64,000 nucleotides of DNA, taken from contig NC_037093.1 in NCBI RefSeq assembly GCF_002994745.2, positions 15,945,555-16,009,554 of the forward strand, written 5' to 3'. Within the stretch, counting starts at the first letter, position 1. Every line of letters starts with the position of its first letter. Below, piece after piece: positions 22,029 to 33,349 of this stretch. The notes under the pieces are model-generated. The model made no database searches and was not told the origin of the DNA. It was given only the letters and a program-made list of their open reading frames with translations. Both the position numbers and the translations under genes were made by a program. The DNA comes from Rosa chinensis. Lineage: Eukaryota > Streptophyta > Magnoliopsida > Rosales > Rosaceae.

Positions 22029-24805
22029 TCTAAATATACGAAAGCTAAACTACACTTTTCCTGTTTATTTCAGAAAAGACAAAATTAATGAACAGTGAAT
22101 TAACGGTTATGCCCTGCATTTTTCGGCTGTTTTACAGAATTGCCTTGGCACCCTGTCGTGCTGCTCAGTGCTACGTGTGTTTGCTTTACGCAATGACAGC
22201 ACGGGTGAGAGGGAGATTCAGGTCAACCAGCTGGATAGTGAGTGAGAGTGTGAGATTTAGTTCTGAATCTGAGAGAGGTTTTGATCAACAGTTGTGGTTG
22301 TTGATTGACAGAGAAAAAAGTGCTTCGTTCTTTCCAATTTGTTGATCGAGAGAGAGAGAGAGGAAGAAAGGATAGGAGCAAGGTATTTTGCATGTTTTCG
22401 TTCTTCTAAAGTCTGCTAAATCCGACTCCTACGCATCTTCCAGCTCTGGCGCCGACAAATCTCCCGATTCTAAGGTAAACTATTTCAATTTTTTGGCAAT
22501 TGATTGTTGGGTTCTTCAAAATTGAATCTTCCATGTACCAATTGGTCTATAAAATCTTGATGATTGCTCAAGTGGTTTCATTGTGGTGGTCCTTCCGAAA
22601 TTCAATATTGAATTTTTCTCTTATTCTAGGATCCTTGGTGTTTGAATTTCTATGCGTACAAGGCCACATTCAGACAAAGCATATATAGTCCTTTTGGTTT
22701 GCTGCTACTGAATAATCAACCAAGTTCAGATCAGTTTTCTAGGTCTGTTTAGGTCAATTTCCAAGAACCTTACGTTTTAGTTGTATTGTTACTTTAATAA
22801 AGAATAACTTTATCTGTCTGATGATATGTCTTTCAGGGGAAAGCTAATAGATGCATACCGATTTTTACACAAAGAGAAGGACATGGAGCGTGGCTTCTCC
22901 TGGTCAGGAAATCCCATTGGAAAGTAAGACCATATGATTCATGCACATAGGAACTTGCGGTTGAAAATAAATTGGATTACTGTTGTGTTGGTCGAGTTGA
23001 AGTGATGTAGAATCATGGTGATTCCATCTGAATGTGCAATCATTAGATGTACGTACATAGGAAGTTAGGAACTGTATTATAATCATATATTGTTATTATA
23101 CAGTTTTCACCACATAATAAACATACCGGGTGGCTTTCTGGCAGGTATAGAGGCAAAAGGATGAGGATAGACTACTTCATAGCTGCAGAGCAACTCAAAG
23201 ATAGGATTGTTTCATGTGAGATGCACGGGCAAGGGATGAATTACAAGGTATGACTTTTTCCATTTCAAATATTACCTCTGCTGGCTGTGTATTTTCTTGC
23301 AGTAGTCGGAACTGGCATAATATATACGAATTACAGAAATAGAATATATAGTTTAAAATAGGAACAGATTCTCATTTCCAACTTAATAGGCCAGTATTAC
23401 TCATCCATAAGCTCCAGTTGGTGGAGATCATAGCATGTATAAAGGCATGGTCTTCTTCTGATGGCTGACCAAATCATGTAATTTTGGTTTTCTGACATTA
23501 TTAGCACATTGATTACATCCTTAAACTAAAATATAGTATTCATTGAAACAAGCTAAAGAATCAGAACACAAAGAAAATATCTCTATATTGTGTTGGTAAA
23601 AAAAGTATAGCTGAGCAATAAAAGATATTTGTTAAGTTTTACTGCTTAGTGATGTTTTCGGTGTTTATCTTCTAAGCTTGAACTTTTTTACTTTCTGTAG
23701 TAGGTTCTTGAACTATAATCATGATTGTCGAAGGTTTTGCAATACACTCATTTGAATTTGTGGTTTCAGGCATCATTTTGTGATTTCAATTAGTATAATA
23801 TTTATGCTTTGTCATTGAAAGATTATTAAGGTTCCTCAGTTCCTCACAAGTTAGCAAGATCTGCAGTTACTGAATTTTATTCAGACATTATCTCCTTCAT
23901 GTCATGTACAGATAATGGAGATAATTAGTTGGGTATTATGTTAAAAAAGAAAATTGATTTCTGCATATAGTTTTTCATATCGATGGAGATTTTACTAAGT
24001 CTTCAGCTTGAATAATACAAGAATGCTTTAAGTCGGTGGTTGGTAATAGGTGTTAAAAAGATGTTTGTATCATGCAAATGAGACATGTAGCATTTATACT
24101 TGCTTTCAAGGTAGATAATGACTTTCAATGGTTGGAATTTCTTTCAGTTTGCTAATGTAAAAGTGAAGCAAAGTGTGTAGAATGATCAAGAGAGATCAAT
24201 GTCTGCATTAGGCTTCATTTCCTGTTCTTCGTTTCCGTCAAGTGTTTTATAAATGGAAGAATCAGAGATGACATTTGTGCGCGTATAAAGAAATTGAAAT
24301 TGTTAATGGACGCTAATATTGCTATGCTGTGATGGAAATAAAATTGTTGACATTTCCTTGATCAACTGAAAAGAAAAGAAAAAAAAAAAAAGATTAAGAC
24401 AAATGTACTGCAATAGCCTTTGAAGCAGCCCCATTATACATCAACTTAAGTTTTTTTCCACTGCACTGTACAGGTTTGCTGACTGCGGTGCAGAAGGACT
24501 ACTTTAGACTTCTACATTATCAAGAGTTGCATTTCGATGATTGTGGAGATCGTGTTTCTCAGTTGTTACATGTTGAATTAGCTGCCCCAGCTTCACAGTT
24601 TCAAAACAATGATATTCTAGAAGACCTCATGATTCAAATTTGTGTATAGTAATTAGCTAAAGTACCAGATTTTGGATCATGTAAAACAATATTTGATGTG
24701 TATATACAACGCATTTATAGTGTACCTAATATTTGTAAATTCAGTACTGTTGAAGTCAATAATGTCTATGATATACCCGCAGCATCGCGCGGGCTATCTC
24801 GCTAG
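22029..24805 (+). mobile_element. Non-autonomous Helitron with captured gene fragment
   Basis: The 3' terminus is clear: stem CCCGC (24776-24780) and GCGGG (24789-24793), a short spacer, then CTAG (24802-24805) followed by T, the Helitron 3' signature. The proposed 5' end, TCTAAATATACGAAAGC at 22029, is a guess from its TC start. No such sequence exists at the matching place in copy 2. No Rep/helicase gene is present. The interior carries exons of an AP endonuclease on the plus strand. The 3' end is confident; the 5' end is uncertain by tens of bases or more. Confidence 0.75.
22412..23247 (+). pseudogene. Captured exons of an APE1L-like AP endonuclease
   Basis: Exon-like pieces with intact GT-AG borders: a possible first piece at 22412-22473 (serine-rich, donor gtaaac), then 22837-22923 and 23145-23247. 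The last two join in frame to give GKLIDAYRFLHKEKDMERG, then GFSWSGNPIGKYRGKRMR, then IDYFIAAEQLKDRIVSCEMHG. This matches the C-terminal part of plant APE1L-type class II AP endonucleases, enzymes that cut DNA at abasic sites in base excision repair. The catalytic His block (GSDHCPV) expected just after is not found; after the last donor there is about 1.2 kb without recognisable exon, so the gene is partial. It lies inside a Helitron, which explains retention of introns. Confidence 0.8.
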
Positions 24806-25399
24806 TGCATATACAAAAGTAAAATGAGATTTTTACTGTTGAATGAACAGTACTACAGTGATTTTCTGAATTTGCCCCCAAACAGATAGACATAAAAAAA
24901 ATAATAATAATAAAATCTCGCTATACGCTTCTGGATATACCCAAGACCAAGTATCTCTTTTTGCGGGAAACTTCTGTTTACACCGACCTCCACTGTTAGA
25001 CCCAAATTCCTAATTGTGCCGCTACCTATTCTTTCGTGTCTTCTACAGCTGTATAAGAGAGATTGAGAGAGTTTGGTTCATTGCTTTTGATCTTTAAATT
25101 TGGATTTTCTTTCTTTGTTTCTGCTCATTATTTCCTCTAATTTCAGGTGAGAGGGTTGGATTCGTTTGTTGGTTGTGTATTCTGTGTGTTTTTCAATGTG
25201 TGATTTTGTGATAGGCTTTTGATGCATTTTTCGACTTTTCGTTGGGTCTTTTATCAAGGCCATGTTCTTCTTTCTGAAATCATATCTTATTTTTAATCCG
25301 ATTGATCTTTGTTACGATTTTGTCAATTATGACAGTTACTTTGATCTATGAATGTTTAGTCGAAAATTTTAGCTTAGTATTTAATTTGGTTGAAAATTT
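24806..25399 (+). other. Unassigned sequence right of the Helitron
   Basis: Not found in copy 2. From about 24960 it looks like a gene 5' region: CT-rich leader with 'gagagattgagagagtttgg' and a possible intron start after 'tttcaggtgagagg'. No coding exon follows. It may be a second captured fragment or a separate insertion. Confidence 0.35.
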
Positions 25400-25597
25400 C
25401 AAATTTTGATCCAAACACTTTTGTTTTGGTTCCTTTGATTATAAATATAACTAGCTATTACGTACCTGGAATGTTTGAAAGTTTTCTCAATAATTCAAAT
25501 TTTGATCCAAACACTTTTGTTTTGGTTCCTTTGATTATAAATATAACTAGCACTAGCTATTACGTACCTGGAATGTTTGAAAGTTTTCTCAATAATT
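25400..25597 (+). repeat. Two-unit tandem repeat, about 96 and 102 bp
   Basis: Units start at 25400 and 25496 and are nearly identical; the second has an extra ctagca. Recent local duplication. Confidence 0.95.
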
Positions 25598-25916
25598 CTA
25601 GATTAGTAGGATATAGCCCAGCATATGGCTGATGGCTACTGGTTAGATAAAAAAAAAAGTCTACCTTGTGGTACTATTGAAACGAATGATTTATTACAAA
25701 GTTGATTACGTTACGTATTGTTTGGAAATAACAAATTAGCTGACTGCTTACAACTCTTTCGTCTACTAAAAACCAGTTTCATGTTACGTTACGCTACTGA
25801 AAACCAGTTTCATGTTTTTGAAAATAACAAATGTTTCGTCTCAAAAACGAATAGTTTATCCTCAAATAGTTTATAGCTAGATTTCATTAACTTGATTTGT
25901 TGACTCTATTAAATCA

Positions 25917-26473
25917 TAGGGTGAGACTATTTCCACCCTACCAAATCTTCACCTTACAATTAAATTTTTATCATGAAATTTTTAATTTCACCCTCAAATA
26001 ATTTTAAAAAGAAAAAAAGATATTACCATTGAAAATGTGAAATCAGAAAAGAAAAAACCCCATGCCTTCTAGTTTCTTTTTACTCTTTTTTTTTTCCTCT
26101 TCTCTATTTTCTCTCTTCATCAACTACTATGACATAGAATCAAACACGAGTCATATGAAGTAGAACAAAATAATACTAACCAACAATGTTTTTCACTTAT
26201 TGCTATAACTTGAAAATTTCGTCTAATTATTTGTTTGGTTAGCAATGAAGAAGCTAAGATGATAATTCTTTCTTTTTTTGGCATATAAAACTGTTATGAT
26301 AATTAATAATTAGGATGTCTGTTGGGTAAAATTTTAATTAAAACAAAATTGATTTCTCATTTTCATGATTTTCTGTTAATAATTGTTGTTAAGGATAATT
26401 TTGGAATTTTAAAGAAAAAAATTTGTTATAGGGTGAACAGAGTATTTAATAGGGTGGAAATAAACGCACCCTA
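25917..26473. mobile_element. MITE with self-complementary termini (AGGGTG...CACCCT)
   Basis: The ends are inverted copies of about 22 bp, AGGGTG-N10-CACCCT, so each terminus is itself a small hairpin. It is flanked by aaatca (25911-25916 and 26473-26478), and the copy 2 homologue near 57790 is empty with one aaatca. No coding capacity. The TSD length (5-6 bp) does not clearly assign a superfamily. Confidence 0.75.
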
Positions 26474-26499
26474 AATCAAAAGTACCACAAAGTAGATGG

Positions 26500-26685
26500 T
26501 AGATGGCTCTCAGTGATCGATCAGAGACTTTAATTTCTTTGTCATTCCTCTTGGCCCCTAGCAACCTAAGCAAGTCACATGGCTATAAAAAAATAGCACA
26601 CGAGAATATGATGTCAACCAGGTTCAATAAGTCTAGTATAAATATATCTATATGATTCTACTATATGCTACTCAATTTGATAACA
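26500..26685 (+). promoter_or_regulatory. CYP74 copy 1 promoter region
   Basis: The 180 bp before the start codon are nearly identical to 57870-58037 in copy 2. A TATA box TATAAAT at 26637-26643 lies about 49 bp before the ATG; a second candidate gctataaaaaa is at 26582. A MITE abuts this region on the left, which could alter regulation relative to copy 2 (inference). Confidence 0.6.
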
Positions 26686-28143
26686 ATGTCTTCATCTTCT
26701 TCTAACCCATCTAACTCATCATCATCTGCACCAGCAAAGCTTCCATTGAAACCAATCCCAGGCGACTATGGCGTACCCTTCTACGGTGCCATCAAAGATC
26801 GTTACAACTATTTCTACAACCAAGGAAAAGATGAGTTCTTCAAAACCCGAATCCAGAAGTACAACTCCACAGTCTTCCGTACCAATATGCCACCCGGCCC
26901 CTTCATCGCTCGAAACCCTAAAGTCATTGCAGTCTTCAATGCCGTGAGCTTCCCTGTTCTTTTCGACACCTCCAAAGTCGAAAAACGTAATGTCTTGGAC
27001 GGCACCTACATGCCTTCTACATCCTTCACCGGCGGCTATCGCGTCTGCGCCTATCTTGACCCCTCAGAACCGAACCACGCTTCTCTCAAGCGCTTCTTAT
27101 TGTCTCTACTCGCCAGTCGCCACCACAAGTTCATCCCACTCTTCCAAAACCACTTGTCCGACCTCTTTCTCAACCTGGAAACTGAAATTTCAAAAATTGG
27201 CAAAGCAGACTTCAACACCTCGAGCGATGACATGTCCTTCAATTTCGTTTTCTCGTTGTTATGTGGATCAGAAAGTACTTCATTGGGTTCTAAAGGGCCG
27301 AACCTGGTGGCTGTATGGCTAACGCCGCAACTTGCACCGCAAATCACACTCGGGTTGCCCAAGTTGCTGAGCTTTGCTGAAGATTTCTTGCTGCACACGT
27401 TTTCCTACCCTGCATTTTTGGTCAAATCGACCTACAAGAAGCTCTACGATGCGTTTTACGAGTCGTCGGCTTCGGTTTTGGATGAGGCTGAGAATAGTTT
27501 TGGGATTCCGAGAGACGAAGCTTGCCACAACCTTTTGTTTTTGGCTTGCTTCAATGCTTTTGGAGGCATGAAGCTTTTGTTCCCTACTTTAATCAAGTGG
27601 GTTGGATCTGCAGGAGAGAATTTGCACCGCCAGCTCAGAAATGAAATCAGGGCTGTTGTTAAGGAAAATGATGGGAATGTTACTTTCTCGGCGTTGGATA
27701 AGATGACTTTGACCAAGTCTGTGGTTTATGAGGCTTTGAGGATTGAACCTCCGGTTCCGTTCCAGTACGGGAAGGCCAAGGAGGATATGGTGGTCCATAG
27801 CCATGATGCAGCATTTGAGATCAAGAAAGGGGAAATGATCTTCGGATATCAACCGTTCGCCACGAAGGATCCGAAGATTTTCGAGAATCCGGAGGAGTTT
27901 GTGGGGCATAGGTTTGTAGGAGAAGGTGAGAAACTGTTGAAGTATGTTTATTGGTCGAATGGTCGCGAGACTGATGATCCAACGGTGGAGAATAAGCAGT
28001 GTGCTGGGAAGGATTTGGTGTTGCTTGTGTCTAGGTTAATGTTGGTAGAGTTTTTCCTTCGGTATGACACTTGTACCATTGATGTGACTACAGTTTCATC
28101 GGGTACTTCAGTGACATTCAGAACATTGACCAAAGCCTCCTGA
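26686..28143 (+). CDS. CYP74-family cytochrome P450 (fatty-acid hydroperoxide lyase/allene oxide synthase-like), copy 1
   Basis: Single-exon ORF of 485 residues. An in-frame ATG exists 21 nt upstream, but I start at the ATG in context aacaATGtct because copy 2 aligns from there. Family marks in order: PLKPIPGDYG (near residue 30), NVLDGTYMPS and TGGYR substrate-recognition region, YLDPSEPNH, the I-helix FNAFGGMKLLFP, YEALRIEPP in the K-helix, and the heme loop NKQCAGKD with the heme-ligating Cys at residue 439. CYP74 enzymes rearrange fatty-acid hydroperoxides without needing oxygen or a reductase. The N-terminus is a short Ser-rich stretch rather than a long plastid transit peptide, which fits a CYP74C-like extra-plastidial 9/13-type enzyme. 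The residue matching Arabidopsis AOS Phe137 is Leu and that matching Ser155 is Ala, which leans toward hydroperoxide lyase-type activity; this is inference. Normal length, no damage seen. Confidence 0.93.
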   Translation: MSSSSSNPSNSSSSAPAKLPLKPIPGDYGVPFYGAIKDRYNYFYNQGKDEFFKTRIQKYNSTVFRTNMPPGPFIARNPKVIAVFNAVSFPVLFDTSKVEKRNVLDGTYMPSTSFTGGYRVCAYLDPSEPNHASLKRFLLSLLASRHHKFIPLFQNHLSDLFLNLETEISKIGKADFNTSSDDMSFNFVFSLLCGSESTSLGSKGPNLVAVWLTPQLAPQITLGLPKLLSFAEDFLLHTFSYPAFLVKSTYKKLYDAFYESSASVLDEAENSFGIPRDEACHNLLFLACFNAFGGMKLLFPTLIKWVGSAGENLHRQLRNEIRAVVKENDGNVTFSALDKMTLTKSVVYEALRIEPPVPFQYGKAKEDMVVHSHDAAFEIKKGEMIFGYQPFATKDPKIFENPEEFVGHRFVGEGEKLLKYVYWSNGRETDDPTVENKQCAGKDLVLLVSRLMLVEFFLRYDTCTIDVTTVSSGTSVTFRTLTKAS

Positions 28144-28733
28144 ATGTCATCATGGTCGATGACTTTTAAATCGTGCCTATTTCGTTCTCAATGCCGTTCA
28201 CTTCTAGCATGCTTGGAGGCGTTGAGAGTTGAGCTTACTAGTTTGTCTCAAATGTAATAACCGATACATTAGGGTGTATCTTACATTAGTTGATCGAGGT
28301 ATTTTCTTTTGGTTTGAAGTTGGATAGCTTATGGACTTTTGGATTATAAGACATATACTATTTTAGCCTGTTTGTAATAATATTGTAAAGACGTATTCTC
28401 TGTGTCACTGTATTTTTGCATAATTTCATATGGACCAAAAAATAGTGTAGCAGTAGTGGAGTTACATTGGATTTTAAGATGATCATAGCCTCTTCAAATT
28501 TTTATGTTGCTCATAATTAAGATGAAATTTTTTTTTTCGTGCGAAATTTGAAAGCCAAAATGGAGGACGTCACAACTTAGCAAGTTAAGTCACAAATGGA
28601 GGGAAATTTGAAATTTGGACGCGGCTGATGCAATTTGAAAGCCCAGGGATGTTCATGATTAAAAAAGAAGAAGACCAAATTGATGTTTGCCCCAAAGTAT
28701 TAGGGAGTAAATTGAATATAGTCCAAAACAAAA
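28144..28733 (+). other. CYP74 copy 1 3' flank and tandem-duplication junction
   Basis: 3' UTR-like sequence matching 59505-59890 ends at about 28528. From about 28575 the sequence matches the start of copy 1 (10655 on) instead, so the junction between the two tandem copies lies in 28529-28574. Confidence 0.8.
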
Positions 28734-29021
28734 GGGAAAAATGCACCAACAGTGTGCGGACACTTTGAGGATTGTCAAAGTAATACCTGAACTTTAAAAC
28801 TTATCAATGTGATACCTGGACTTATATTTTCTTATCAACACAGTACCTATGTTAACTTTCCGTCACGGTGCCGTCAAGTTAATCACGTGTGACTGAAAAA
28901 AAGAGCTAAATGACTTATGTGCCCTTTAAAAAATAAATTTTATAATAAAAAAGAGAGAAATAAAGAAAGAAATAAAAAAAAATGTAAAAGTAAGATGGGA
29001 ATATGTCTACTCGTTTCATTA

Positions 29022-29413
29022 GAGCATCTTTAGCAATATTAGCCATTTTTGAGTCAAATTTTAGCCAAATTAGCTAAAAAATCATTTTGGCTAGTCACTT
29101 TAGAAATACGTCTATATCAGTGCTCTCTATTTTAGCTAATTTTAAATTTATATTATTTTTTAAATGAATATTAAATAGTTTAAATATATTTATAAATTAC
29201 ATGAAATAACTCAAAATGAATGTTTTAAATTATAGGAGTGAGATAGCTAAAAGTTATAATAGAGAGCTACTTAGGAGTCTGGTGTAGCTGCTAAAATAGA
29301 TAAAAAGCTAAACATGCTCTCCAAAATAGCTAAGGAGACAAAATAGAGAGTCTGCTAAAGATGCTCTCCAAAATAGCTAAGGAGCCAAAATAGAGAGTCT
29401 GCTAAAGATGCTC
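29022..29413. mobile_element. Small MITE in the copia 3' LTR (Harbinger-like)
   Basis: A 392-bp insertion with termini GAGCATCTTTAGCA and its inverse complement, flanked by tta on both sides (29019-29021 and 29414-29416). The partner LTR at 37797-37805 shows the empty site with a single tta, which proves the borders. The 3-bp TSD suggests PIF/Harbinger. A roughly 47-bp end segment is tandemly repeated (about 29321-29413). Confidence 0.9.
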
Positions 29414-29764
29414 TTAGATAGTCTCTTTATATAGGGTGATGATTACAATGGTAATAGCAATTACAATAATGACAATAAAGGATGATTGAGCTGTAATCGC
29501 TAATTCCCTCTTCGTCAGTTACTTTGACCAAGGCACATAATGTGTTTTTCCTTTAACACTCCCCTTGTGCCAAGTCAAAGACTAAATGGTGCATGAATTG
29601 TTGCCTCACTAAAAACCTTGCCAAGTAACAATAAAAACCATGTGGGACAAAAAATACACTTTGGTCAAAGGAAAAGAGCGCAACGCACCTGTTACATTTG
29701 ATGATGACATGTGTATGTTAGACCCCCTACCTGACGTCTACAGCCCCCCTGATCCTTACATCAG

Positions 29765-31058
29765 TCAAGGGAGCTTGGAAAGTCTTCGCATTCCTATGTT
29801 TTTCACATGTTTCTCAAATATGGCCTTAGACAATGATTTGGTAAACAAATCTGCCACATTCTCCTCAGACATTTCTTGATTCACTTGAATCTTGAGGAGA
29901 GCCTGTTGTTGATGATTGTAGAAAAACTTTGGCGATACGTGTTTTGTATTATCACCCTTGATATAACCTAGCTTCATCTGTTATATGCGAGCTGTATTAT
30001 CTTCATAAATGCAAGTAGGCTCTTCAGTGGTAAAACTCAAATCACTAGTCCCTTAAATATGTGTAATGATAACTCTTAACTATATACACTCACAAACCGC
30101 CTCATGTAGAGCAATGATCTCAGAGTGGTTCGAGGAGGTAGCCACAAGGGTTTGCTTGGTTGATCTCCAAGATATCGCCGTGTTGCCAATGGTAAATACA
30201 TAACTAGTTTGGGAACAACCTTTATGTGGGTCAAAGAGGTACCCAGCATCTGCAAAACCAACCAAAACATTATTTCGGGTTTCAGAGTAGTGGGTGGCGC
30301 TTTCGCTATCTACATTTTCTTTAGGGATTGCAGTTTCATCTGCGATCCCTCTTATCTCTCTGTAGGAAAGAACAGTCTCAAGTCAATGGTTCCTTTTAGG
30401 TATCGGAAAATGTTTTTGATACTATTCCAGTGACGCTGCGTTGGCGCTGAACTAAATCTAGCTAACAAGGTTCAATGAGAATGTAATGTCTGGTCGAGTG
30501 TATTGGTCTAAGTACAATAATGCGCCTATTGCACTTAGATAAGGAATTTCAGCTCCCAACACCTTTTCGTTATCTTTTTTTGGATGAAATGGATATTTCC
30601 TTACATCCAAACTTTGACCGATCATAAGAGTGCTAGCAGGATGCATTTTGTCCATGTTAAATCGCCTGAGCATCTTTTGGACATACGCAGATTGGTGGAT
30701 TAGTATTCCACAAACTCAGTGTTCTAGTTCAAGGCCTAGACAGAGTTTTCCTAAGATCCTTCATCTTAAATTCTGATTTCAAGTAGCTCGCGGTTTCTCT
30801 TATTTCATAAGGAGTACCTATTATGTTCATTTCATCAACATATACAGCTACAATTGCAAATCCGAAACTTGTTTTCTTTATGAATACGTAGGGGCATAAT
30901 TCATCGTTCTTATATCCCTTCCCAATCAAGTAGTCACTTAGACAGGTATACCACATCCGTCCGGATTGTTTCAATCCGTAAAATGAGCGTTTCAACCTAA
31001 TTGCAAACGCACTCCATGGTTTAGAGTCACTTGATTTAGGTAATGTAAGGCCATCAGA

Positions 31059-31147
<89 letters not shown>

Positions 31148-31617
31148 TCAAGATCCCCATAGAGATATGGACTAACCACATCCATTAGCTACATTTACAG
31201 TCCTTCGGTAATTACCAAGCTAACTAAATAGTGGAACGTTATAACGTCTGTTACTAGAGAGTATGTCTCCTCATAGTCGATTCCAGGGTGTTGTGAGAAA
31301 CCTTGCATCACAAGGCTAGCCTTGTACCGCAAGACTTCATTTTTCTCATTACGCTTTCTGACAAAGACCCATTTATGTCCTACAAGATCTACACTTGGTG
31401 GGGTTAGCACTACCGGACCAAATACCTATCTCTTTGCTAGATAATCTAGTTTTGCCTGGATTGCTTCTTTCCATTTAGGCCAATCTGTTCTTTGTTGACA
31501 TTCTGCAACAGAGCGCGGTTCGATATCATCGTGCATTATGATTTCTTGAGCAACAGTGTATGCAAATACATCATCAGTGTGTATGGAAGATCTTTCCATC
31601 AACTCATACACACTCAT
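29765..31617 (-). pseudogene. copia reverse transcriptase and RNase H region
   Basis: Minus-strand fragments cover the RT (HKWVFVRKRNE, then SFYGLKQSGRMWY, then the active-site motif) and RNase H (FADAGYLFDP, SSNHSEIIALHEA) to a C-terminal end near 29765. The RT active site reads YVDE (30823-30838) where copia enzymes have YVDD. An expanded (AT)n tract at 31062-31144 interrupts the reading frame, and there are further frame breaks near 30720, 30450 and 30070. Not functional. Confidence 0.9.
31062..31144. repeat. (AT)n microsatellite inside copia RT
   Basis: About 41 AT units. It sits where related copia RTs encode a conserved DIYM(K)IPEG-like stretch, whose codons GATATATATG could seed the expansion. 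Confidence 0.9.
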
Positions 31618-32247
31618 AATCCATTGAGATTTCTTAGTTCTCTGGAATCATTTCAAACATCGGAGTGTCCTCAAGTATTGATTCATGGACATAACTATAA
31701 TTAGAGACAATCTCATGAGAGGGATTCTCTACATTTATGATTAATGGATTGATTTGTGCTTTACTCACCCTCTTCTTCCTTGGGTGAGTGTTAGTCGAAC
31801 CAAATGGCCTCCCCCTTTTCCTTTAGGGAGCTATGGCCTTAACCACACCTCCACTAAGTGTGGTTGCAACGCCTCTATCTACAGCATCATGACCTTTATT
31901 GGGGACTTCTAACCTTGCAGGCACATTTGCAGTTGGTGTATGTGATCTCCTTACTTTTGCGATATCAGTAAACGCATCAGGCATCGAATCTGCTACGTTA
32001 TGAAGATCGATTATTCTTTTCACTTCACTTTCACATTGTGAAGTGCAGGGATCAAAATGAGACAGAGTGGGGACAAACCACAACGATTCCTGTCGTTCCC
32101 TTGGAAAATCATTTTTCCTATCTCCCCCTAATGAAGGGAAGAATGTCTCATCAAAGTGACAGTCCGCAAATTTAACAGTAAATAGATCGCCTATCAAGGG
32201 TTCCAAATAGCAGATAATGGTTGGGGATTTGTATCCAACATAAATAC

Positions 32248-33349
32248 TTAATTGTCTCTGAGGACCCATTTTGTGCGTTGTGGGGGCGCAATAGGCACAT
32301 ATATTGCGCAACCAAATATGCGTAAGTGTGAAATGTCAGGCTCATATCTAGTTACCAACTGGTACGCAGAAAATGGTTGTCTAGCAGTGGGTCTGAGATG
32401 AATAAGTAAAGCTGCGTGCAATATTGCATAACCCCAGGCAGATATAGGCTGGTTGGTGCGCATAACTAGTGCCTTAGCCACCATCTATAGCCTTTTGATG
32501 GTTGCTTCTGCTAGACATTTTGTGTATGCACATGGGGTACATGATGCTCTACATGGATCCCAATAGACATGCAATAATCATCAAATGCTTTTGATGTAAA
32601 CTCTCCAGCGTTATCAAGCCTTATAGACTTCATAGGGTGATCAGGATGGTGAGCCCTTAAATGTATAATATGTACTAGGAGTTTTGCAAATGCAGCATTT
32701 CTTGTGGACAATAAAGCGACATGTGACCAGCGTGTCAAGGCATCCACCAGAACCATAAAGTACTTGAATGATCCGCATTATGGATGCATAGGTCCACATA
32801 TATCTCTTTGTATCCTTTGTAAGAATGGCATGTTTTGTTTTGTATCTTTAGCATAGGAAGGTCTCGATCCTGTTTTTTCTAAAGAGCAGGCTTTGCAAAA
32901 TGAGTGATGTGCCTTTGAAATAGTCAATGAGGCATAAGGGGTGAGAGGTAGTGCTTCTGGCACTTCAGAAGGCAGTGGCTGCATTTGAGCAGTACTAGGA
33001 CCGAGATCTTGCAGTGTGACGGATTTTTATCCCATTTTATTTTTCACTCAAAAGAAGGGATGTTTGTGTGAGGTCTTTAAAATACGGATCATCATGTCAC
33101 GACCAGGATGCTCTAGGCGGTCATGCCAAAGCCTGTATAAGTCAGTGTCCCACATTTCATTGTTGGTGAGACATAGGATTCAATGATCCGAATAGTAGTG
33201 AGGTACAGTCCACTAGATTGACTCGTTAGTTTCTCTAAAATGTGTTTCCTTCCATATTCATTAGAGATAATATAAAAGTATTCGGTTCCATTCTCACAGT
33301 GGGTTTCTATATGATAACCATTGGCACAAATATCTTTGAAACTTAACAA
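32248..33349 (-). pseudogene. copia GAG-pre-integrase and integrase region
   Basis: The minus strand carries a Cys/His segment (HSFCKACSLEK) and the integrase core with the first Asp in RDICGP, the second in RLDNAGEF, and the expected Glu about 35 residues on in the GIHVEHHVP region, though that Glu lies next to a break. The frame is interrupted near 32775, 32500 and 32250. The text continues to 31823 as the variable linker before RT. Confidence 0.85.

Larger units (their letters stand above)
10655..28528 (+). repeat. Segmental tandem duplication, copy 1 (PAC2-CYP74 unit)
   Basis: This interval is collinear with copy 2. Matching anchors are: 10655-10845 with 28575-28733 joined to 39169-39240; LINE with LINE; PAC2 with PAC2; 17454-19440 with 43636-45170; 20490-21000 with 45170-45520; 21330-21660 with 45540-45840; and 26500-28528 with 57780-59890. 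The right edge is at 28528, after 'aagatgaaatt', where copy 2 begins almost immediately. Insertions unique to this copy account for its internal differences. Confidence 0.9.

Noticed and set aside
22088..22345. 85-codon ORF in the Helitron
   Set aside because: Composition like a 5' leader and no motif; better explained as captured UTR upstream of the APE1L-like exons.
25390..25632. 80-codon ORF with an internal duplication
   Set aside because: It is produced by the two-unit tandem DNA repeat in noncoding sequence; no homology.
30729..31181. ORF with a long Ile-Tyr repeat
   Set aside because: It is the copia RT frame read through an (AT)n microsatellite; the repeat is not a protein feature.
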